Assembly: GCF_047948215.1 (NCBI RefSeq)
Contig: NC_134465.1
Coordinates: forward strand, 42,631,946 to 42,695,945
Source: Lycorma delicatula
Lineage: Eukaryota; Arthropoda; Insecta; Hemiptera; Fulgoridae
DNA length: 64,000 bases
Direction of reading: 5' to 3'
The notes beneath the pieces are model-generated. The model ran no database searches. It had not been told where the DNA came from and saw only the letters and a program-made list of their open reading frames with translations. A program made the position numbers and the translations under genes. Below, piece after piece: positions 57,151-64,000 of the stretch; the first letter of the stretch is position 1, and each line of letters opens with the position of its first letter.

Positions 57151-57833
57151 ATGCTTAAATAAATTTGAAAAAAAAAATTATACTATATACAAAATTGTCA
57201 CCGCACACTAAAATTGTCCTATATTAGTAATTTTCAGATATTAAAGAGCGATGATTTTAATTTTTAATACTTCTCTCTTTTTATTTATTCTGACAAAGTG
57301 ACAAAAAAATATGATTCTTTCCTTTTTCACTGTGTCCGGTTTTTTCTTTCTATATTTTGACTTATTCTTTTCTTTACTTTTAAGTTTAAATGTGTTTCTA
57401 TCCTTTACAGGACGAAATATTTTTCTAATTATTTTCCTTTCCTTTTCCATATTCGTGTTCACGTTTAAACACTCACACGCATAAAATTCTCTGTACTTCT
57501 ACATTACGTCTAATTTTCAGGATTTTTGATAAGAGTTTCTCACTGTATGCATTTTTTATTATTCCGTAACCTACTTTCTGTTTTTTAAATTTGAATTTTT
57601 TAATTATTTCTACTTTTCCTGTTCTTGTTTGTATGTATTTCTAATGTTTATCGTTATTTTTGTCGTATCGGTCATTTATTAATTATTATTTTAAGAAAGA
57701 CTTATTATTTTTATATAATTAAATATAAAATGAAGTTAGACGGAAAAAATGTTTGGGCATTTTTTGAATTCTTTTTTTTTTTTTACAGGATAGAATTTTA
57801 GTATTTGAGGTTGTAATATATTAAGACCTTATG
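57151..57833. other. AT-rich spacer
   Basis: No gene recognised; the lysine-rich minus frame 57241-57462 reflects A/T composition. Confidence 0.4.
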
Positions 57834-58848
57834 TCGGATGATTCAAAAGGACTTTCACAACTTTAAAAGCATATAAAAAGGTTTTGAGGCAACTTTAAAA
57901 TTCGGTTGAAATCTCATTTCATACCAAAGTACATCAAGTTTCGACTCATGTAATTCATTAATATCGAATTCGGCTACCAGCGCTGTCACCAGTGTTCTTA
58001 AAATTGGATACATTTACTGGTGCGGAACGTGTCCGGTGTGTGTTTTGTTTTCACGATTTCAGCAACTGTAGTTGACGGGCGATATGTACATAATTAAGAG
58101 CAAAATTTAAAATATTAATTTAAAAAAATTACTGTTAAATCCAAAATTCAAAATTAATAAAAATAAAAAAATAAAAATTAATGTAACCGTAAGAGAGTGA
58201 GATAGGGAGCGTCCTAGTAGGCTTACAATTAAGTTACATTTAGCACTAAACCTTCGTCGAAAAGGTTGCTCTTCTTCCAGACAGAACTTTCCGTTCTTCT
58301 TCTAGGAGGCAACCGTAAATGGTATCGTTTATCTGGATACACTTCCAAAAAAATTTCTAATTACTCAGTCAGACGATGATGACAAAGTTAGACGCCATTA
58401 TTATCAGCAAGACGGAGCACCACCTTACTACCCCGTAGAAGGTTTTCATGATCCTCGATTTCTAGGTCGGTGAAGCGATCGTGAAGTTACAATCGCATGG
58501 CCACTTCGCTCCCCAGATTTGATCCCGCTAGATTTTTTCTTGTGGGTTTCATTAAAGATCGGGTTTACGTACCGCCTTTGCCTAGTGTTTTTTTTTTTCG
58601 AGATAAGACTTCGATTTAACGCTGCAACTGTAGAGGTAACGTCCGACTTGCCAGTACAGTCTGGAATGAAATCGCCTCAGGCGGGATGTATGTTGTATTA
58701 CAAATGGAAGCAATACGGAACCAAAGTGAATAATGGATGATAAATTTAATGTGCTTTTCTATGAAGTAAGACTTCAACAGAATCTGTAAGTTATGTAAAT
58801 AGATTTTTATATGCTTTTAAATTTGTGAAGTCCTTTTTGAATCATCTA
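57834..58848 (+). mobile_element. Mariner-like element with about 45-bp terminal inverted repeats
   Basis: The left end GGATGATTCAAAAGGACTTT...AAAAGCATATAAAAA (57836-57879) and the right end (58804-58848) are inverted copies with few differences. The unit is 1015 bp and contains a truncated transposase. It is in the same broad group as 32223-33940 by its QDGAP and SPDL-PLDFFLW motifs. Confidence 0.87.
58265..58740 (+). pseudogene. Mariner-like transposase, C-terminal part with one in-frame stop
   Basis: ATVNGIVYLDTL leads into HYYQQDGAPPYY (second catalytic Asp), a TGA at 58471 where this family has Trp (GRW), then TIAWPLRSPDLIPLDFFLW with the third Asp. All are in one frame from about 58311 to 58740; I count 39 residues between the two Asp. 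A T run near 58591 is followed by a divergent C terminus. The N-terminal DNA-binding domain and first Asp are missing. Confidence 0.8.
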
Positions 58849-59418
58849 TGTTGTATGAAATTTCAGTTCTTTTTTTTATTTTTGTAAATAATTGTGCATA
58901 AAAACAAGTGTAACTTATTTTTTTACATTCGAAGTCGATTAATAAAATATAAATTTATTAATTATTAATTCTTCAAGAAGAAACTTTTAATTTCAAAAAA
59001 AAAATGTTATTCAAATTTAAAATTTTCATAATATATGACCAAATTTCATATTTCTTGTCAATGAGGAATTTGGAAGAACAATAATATGAAAGCTTTCGTA
59101 TATATATATATATTTTAATCAGGAAAGTAAATAATTTTTTTTTAAAAATCAACACTTTATTGTTGTTGTTACGCTCGCGAGTTCGTTTTAAAAATATGAC
59201 ACTGATTAATTATTTAGTTAAAATAGAACAATAAATTAAAATCGCTATTGTACTGATGCTTTTCGCCTACGTGCGTTGACGTATGCGTCTAGTATTTCTT
59301 TTAGTAGTTTAATATATATGGTATTGCACAATACACAACAAAGTAAAGATTATTATATAGTATAATGGTTGGTGATCTGGTACTACTGTACTGTATTTAA
59401 ATTAGTTTGACATATATT
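58849..59418. other. AT-rich spacer
   Basis: No gene recognised. Confidence 0.4.
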
Positions 59419-60090
59419 TACTTCCTTGTATGACGTAAAGGAAGTATTGTGATCGCAAAAAATTTCGGTTTTCAGATTTCAACGGAAATATCAATTTTGA
59501 CCATCCCTGAATCCATTTTGACTAGTTTCGACGTGTCTGTACGTACGTATGTATCTCGCATAATTAAAAAACGATTAGCCGTAGGATGTTGAAATTTTGG
59601 ATTTAAAATTGTTGTAACATATAGTTGTGCGCCTTTCCTTTTGATTGCAATCGACTGAACCAAATGTGTCCAAAAATCCAAAAAATATTCGAATTTTGGA
59701 CTTTCTCGTAACTGCAGTAATAAACCCTCATTGAGTGCTTTTCAACGATATATTATAAGTGGTACTTTTCATCGGTTTCAGAGTTATAGACAAATCAAAT
59801 TTTAATTTATGAAATATTTAGATCTTCCATGGGTTCGAATCAGATTTCATCTCCTTTTTTTTAACATTATTTTTTTAATTTAAATATATTGATTTATTAA
59901 TATGTTAACCTCCGATTGTAAAAAAAGGTTTTACGATAAATAATAATTCAATAATAATATTAAAAAATTGAAAAAATATCAAAATTTATTAATAGAATAA
60001 AATTTTATGTACTTTTCATTTAAAAAAAATGTATATGTAATTTAATAGGCATATAAGGAAGTCGTGTGGTGTCCACATCGGATTTTTTGT
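59419..60090 (+). mobile_element. Interspersed repeat family B, copy 3 (uninterrupted)
   Basis: Begins with the hairpin ACTTCCTTGTATGACGTAAA, GGAAGTATTGTGATCG and ends GTCGTGTGGTGTCCACATCG. The position equivalent to the SINE insertion in copy 1 (near 59553, GTATGTATCT) is empty. Contains a B-box-like GGGTTCGAATCAG near 59830. Confidence 0.78.
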
Positions 60091-60348
60091 TGTACATTGA
60101 AATGCAATAAAGATTGTTACGATATTAACAGTAATTTTTCATAAATATTAATTTATTCGTATGTAAAATATATTATGGGATGTTAAAAGAAATACAAATT
60201 TATATAAATGTTATAGTGAAGGCAGTTGTTGATTTTTGTGACATTTACGTACTTTTCCGTTTGTTCTACTATATATTCAGTAATATAACAACATAAAAGA
60301 GGGAATGTATTGTTTTCTGTAAAATAATGATTCCTCTACAGTTTATTT

Positions 60349-60405
<57 letters not shown>

Positions 60406-61249
60406 CTCAGACGAAGACGTTATCTAGGTACATCTGTTTTTTATCCTTATTAAAGCTTTATATGCTTTTAAATCCTTATCATTAAGGTTTATCAGTTTCT
60501 TTTAATCAGCCTTCTTTCACTAAATAAGCCGTTATGATGTACTTGTATGTGTGTGTATATATATACGGTTACCGTTATCAGTGTAGGTGACGTAACATGA
60601 GACAAGTTCATTTCATTCCCAGAAGAATGGCGCGACCGTTTCGAAAAATAATATTTATTATGTGCCAGGCTTTGTAAGGAAATCGAAGTAGTTTTTCGTT
60701 TCCTTCTTTACTGAACCGAATACGATGTCGCGTATTAGCTCGCTGAGCCGATTGAATTTGTGAATATTCAAATCTACAGATTTTAATATGTCAATATGTT
60801 CACTCTTTATCAGCACAGGAACCGACTGTACAACTGAATGAATATTATTACTCTCAGAAAAAGCGATTCTGATGAGTATCTTTTTATACATCAAACGGTT
60901 TACATGTATCAGGGTAATTTAAAAAATAGGACTATAATAATAATAATAATTATTATTATTTCACAGCGGTAAATTACTCTTCTCTGTTGATAACAATGTG
61001 TTCTCTTTACTCCGTCAGGGAATTTATCAACATGTTAAGGGATTTTTAACCGACATAAAAAAACTAGCCAACAGCGTCAAAATAACACCTATTAATGCGT
61101 CTAAAACAACTTGTGCAGTGATTGATTTTCCACAGCAGATAATGTGAAAAGTAGTGACATTCATTGTTGTCTATGGTGATGAAACTGTTAATGAAAGTAA
61201 GGTAAATGAGCGGGCAGTAAAATTTTGTGCGTCGACCGGTTTCTATGGC
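60091..61249. other. Spacer with (CA)n and one unrecognised open frame
   Basis: (CA)n at 60352-60404. A minus frame at 60658-60894 (78 codons, containing KFNRLSELIRDIVFGSVKKE) is codon-balanced and could be an exon, but lacks a recognisable family or an acceptor. Otherwise AT-rich. Confidence 0.35.
60352..60404. repeat. (CA)n microsatellite
   Basis: About 26 uninterrupted units. Confidence 0.95.
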
Positions 61250-61960
61250 TGATGTAAAAAACCAAAAGGAGATAGATGAATCGAGTCAAAATGACCGTCG
61301 CACAACAAAATAACGCATCGCCACCCCGATATCGAAAGAACATCGTACGACTGACTACCGTAAACTCTGTTCGCGGTGACTGCCAAGCGAGCTCAAAGAA
61401 CAAACGACAACGAAAGAAATAGTGAGATCGGCTTCTGAAACGTTACGTGACGAGGTAGGTGACTTACTTTCTTAATATTGAGATGGGAGAGGGAACTCGG
61501 ATGCATCGTTAAGATCGAGAAAACAAAAGACAAACGGCAGAGTATGCGATACCGGCTCTACGGTTTGCCACGATCGAAAAAATTCAAAACGCAAACCTCT
61601 GCAAAAAAATTTCTCATGACAGTGTTCTGGGATTCCAAACATTTGTACATAATCGTCTACTTGGAAGCCGGGTCGACTGTAAATTCTGTGCGATACGTAG
61701 AGTCATTGAAACGCCTTAGGAGACGTGTGTGTCGTATTCGACAATCCAAGGAGCTGATGATTCTGTAACTCGACAATGCTGTGTCATACACATTGCGTGT
61801 AACCGCTGAGGCTCTTATGAAGTTGAAATTTGAACCTATTCCATACCTTTCATATTCACTGTACGAGAGGCTGCTCATTTTGAATCATCAGAATTCATTA
61901 GGATTTACTCATACCTCCATATAAAATTCAAAATATGCAAGCTACAAAAGGATGTCCGTC
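61250..61960 (+). pseudogene. mariner transposase relic
   Basis: Pieces in order: NDRRTT and PISKE in the linker region, RKLCSR with a stop replacing the usual Trp, then the open frame 61478-61768 with RSKKFKTQTSAKKFLMTVFWDSK and EAGSTVNSVRYVESLKRLRRRV, then LDNAVSYTLRVTAEAL, where the second catalytic Asp is kept. The first and third catalytic positions are not recognisable. Ends were not found. A different lineage from the pair at 40305 and 49023. Confidence 0.78.
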
Positions 61961-62542
61961 GACTTGAGTCTACGAATCAAAATTTACGGTATTGAAGGAC
62001 AAACGACCCTAACGAAATGACACCATAAGAAACCATTTCACGATATAAATTCATCGTACGCTGTGCACTGGAATAATCGATCCGTGTTTTTCGAAAACAA
62101 TCTTGAGATTGTAGTTACGTACGTGACACCGATATATTCTAACGATTAAAGGTTTTTTATCTCCTTCAATAACGGAGAAACCTAGCAAATCAAATCAGAT
62201 CAAATGATTTCATCAGGATTGAGAGACCGCTCACACAGCTAGGCAATCGATTTTGCAGATGAAGTTATCAATAGATGGGTATTCTTTTAACCTACTAGGT
62301 TTTATTATGACCCTATTTCAAAAGTACGATTATTTTATACGGTAATCTATTCTCACGAAACGTTGAAAAACTTAACGAAAAAAATCGTCGCAAAGTTATG
62401 GATATGTTACGTTTTATGTGATAGAAAACATAAAAATTTGTTTTGAAGAATGTGTGAATCAGAATGGTAGTCACCATTAGGATGTTGTGCACAGAATTCA
62501 GAATTTTTCTAGTAATACCTAAATCTACATTTGTATCTATAT
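61961..62542. other. Spacer
   Basis: No gene recognised. Confidence 0.4.
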
Positions 62543-62668
62543 TATTATATAAAGAGGAAGAGGTTTTTGTTTTTTTGCGATTGACAAAAAAAACTATTCG
62601 ATCAATTGCAACAAAATATTTTTTCTTGGCATAACTGAAACGGTTTTTAGATATATTTCATCTTTAAA
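62543..62668 (-). repeat. Repeat family F, terminal fragment
   Basis: The inverted tail of family F: ATATAAAGAGGAAGAGG, GCGATTGACAAAAAAAACTA region and TTGGCATAACTGAAACGG, matching the tails at 4780-4900 and 43370-43480. Confidence 0.6.
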
Positions 62669-62674
62669 AAAACG

Positions 62675-62677
62675 TGT

Positions 62678-62716
<39 letters not shown>
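62675..62716. repeat. (GTA)n microsatellite
   Basis: About 13 GTA/TAG units. Confidence 0.95.
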
Positions 62717-62717
<1 letters not shown>

Positions 62718-63527
62718 AGGGATTTAACGGTTCAAGCACAAACTTTAATGAATTGATTTAATGAACTGTGAGTCTGTGTCACTGTGTGAGCTGGTTTGAA
62801 CTGAATGATTCGAATGAATAATATTACAAAAATAATAGAAATAAAGTTATCCTAATTCGCTGTTTATGGAGGTGCCACGGGGTGTACTCTTGTATAATAT
62901 CTTTGCAAACAATCATCCGTTTTCAAAAATTCAAACGGGGTATTTGTTAGCAGGTTGAACGCTAACTATTGCATGTATCAGGTACACTCTCTCTCTAATA
63001 GATCACGGTTACTGGAAAATGTTATCTAAAATGAAAAATTATCTATTAAAACGAGTAAGTAATAAATAATACGTTACGGTGCTGTACCTCTCATTCGGAC
63101 CGCTAAATTCTCATGCTCCTTTCTTACAGCTAGCCGCTCCCAAGATATTTTTCAGTACAGATATTTTCAATAGAAGTCTTACTGAAAATGAAGACAACAT
63201 ATAGTGAATGATACATAATCAACGCCAAGCAAAAACTACAGAAGATAAATTGATGAAAATTTTATACATGTTTTTCTTACGGTGAACTGAATACTAAGAA
63301 AGCATTTTTTTAAATTTCTAATTTAAAGTGTAAAAATGGAAAAGCAATGAAATTTACTATTTTTCTAATTTTTCGGTAACAATTGAAGATATCAGCTTGC
63401 TTTTTCTGTTTATGTAATCTTCATGTGAAACTTTAAAAAAACCGATTTCTAATTTTTTTTGAAATGACGAGTTTCAAGGGTTAAAATGTTTTTGGTGAGT
63501 GTAAGCTTTATAAATAAAACAATTTGT
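62717..63527. other. Spacer
   Basis: No gene recognised. Confidence 0.4.
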
Positions 63528-63727
63528 TTTTTTTTGTCTTCAGTCATTTGACTGGTTTGATGCAGCTCTCCAAGATTCCCTATCTAGTGCTAGTCGTTTC
63601 ATTTCAGTATACCCTCTACATCCTACATGTCTAACAATTTGTTTTACATAATCCAAACGTGGCCTGCCTACACAATTTTTTCCTTCTACCTGTCCTTCCA
63701 ATATTAAAGCGACTATACCAGGATGCT
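63528..63727 (-). pseudogene. LINE 3' tail, 5'-truncated copy
   Basis: Nearly identical to 28960-29155: on the minus strand it encodes the same C-terminal segment (GRPRLDYVKQIV, MKRLALDRESWRAASNQSND) and ends in GACTGAAGAC plus an A tract. It begins at CCTGGTATAGTCGC, only about 200 bp from the end, a typical severe 5' truncation. A frame at 63659-63865 on the other strand is a shadow. Confidence 0.8.
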
Positions 63728-64000
63728 TTTACAGATTTATCAACAAAAAAATATGAAATCCGAAGAGATTTTCAATCAGATCGTAATTTCGTCCAGAATA
63801 TCAAAAATTGTGATCTAATAAATGGAAAAATATACATATATAGATACATCCGGAAAAATATTTAAGGCGTGAAACATCGAGATTTGTAAAAAACCCGGTA
63901 GATGGTTTTTTTTTTTTTTAGCATCACCGTACTTACCCTATATAAATACAGAATGTATCCCAAAGTTTACCTGGGGCTTTCATAACCTATTCTACTCGTA

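Noticed and set aside
1..64000. CRISPR arrays, bacterial operons, integrated prophage or viral genes
   Set aside because: No regularly spaced direct repeats with unique spacers, no ribosome-binding-site-led gene clusters and no viral structural or polymerase motifs were seen; everything fits a eukaryotic repeat-rich region.

Overview
The window looks like AT-rich intergenic DNA from a large animal genome, most likely an insect. It holds no complete host gene, operon, ribosomal RNA gene or true tRNA gene. The insect reading rests on the density and mix of mobile elements: several Tc1/mariner lineages, tRNA-derived SINEs, Helitrons, a P-element-like transposon, and eukaryotic signals such as a GTAAGT splice donor and poly(A)-tailed LINE ends. 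A hemipteran would fit, but that is a guess from general impression, not something the sequence proves.

Layout. 1-5000: a promoter-like, CpG-containing stretch (1000-1790), a family-B repeat split by a SINE (2052-3263), and a GC-rich repeat F also split by a SINE. 5800-9700: a Helitron, a 295-bp fold-back, and SINE copies. 10000-13850: repeat B, a decayed mariner, repeat C and more SINEs. 14754-17390: two fold-back elements, the second with a Helitron in its loop and a SINE at its edge. 19619-21416: a P-element-like transposon with P-type termini, an exact 8-bp target duplication and a THAP-domain exon. 24500-31150: repeat C copies, a Tc1/mariner-like element (27278-28624) and a LINE reverse-transcriptase fragment. 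32223-33940: a mariner-like element with terminal inverted repeats of about 420 bp. 40305-41583 and 49023-50324: two copies of one mariner family in opposite orientation. A third, internally deleted mariner with near-perfect ends lies 12 bp beyond the second. 52701-52778: a possible terminal coding exon. 54788-58848: a LINE tail, a remnant long inverted repeat and another mariner-like element with 45-bp ends. 59419-63727: repeat B, a mariner relic, microsatellites and a second 5'-truncated LINE tail.

Nothing here works as a pathway. The coherent story is genomic: successive, often nested insertions whose order can be read from target-site duplications and from unoccupied paralogous sites elsewhere in the window. 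The transposase reading frames I could follow all carry frameshifts, stops, deletions or lost catalytic residues. The items most worth follow-up are the P-like element with its THAP exon, the terminal hairpin and motif shared by repeat families B and C, the long-inverted-repeat mariner group, and the possible host exon at 52701-52778. All alignments were made by eye, so repeat boundaries are approximate (usually within about 10-20 bp) unless a target duplication fixes them.
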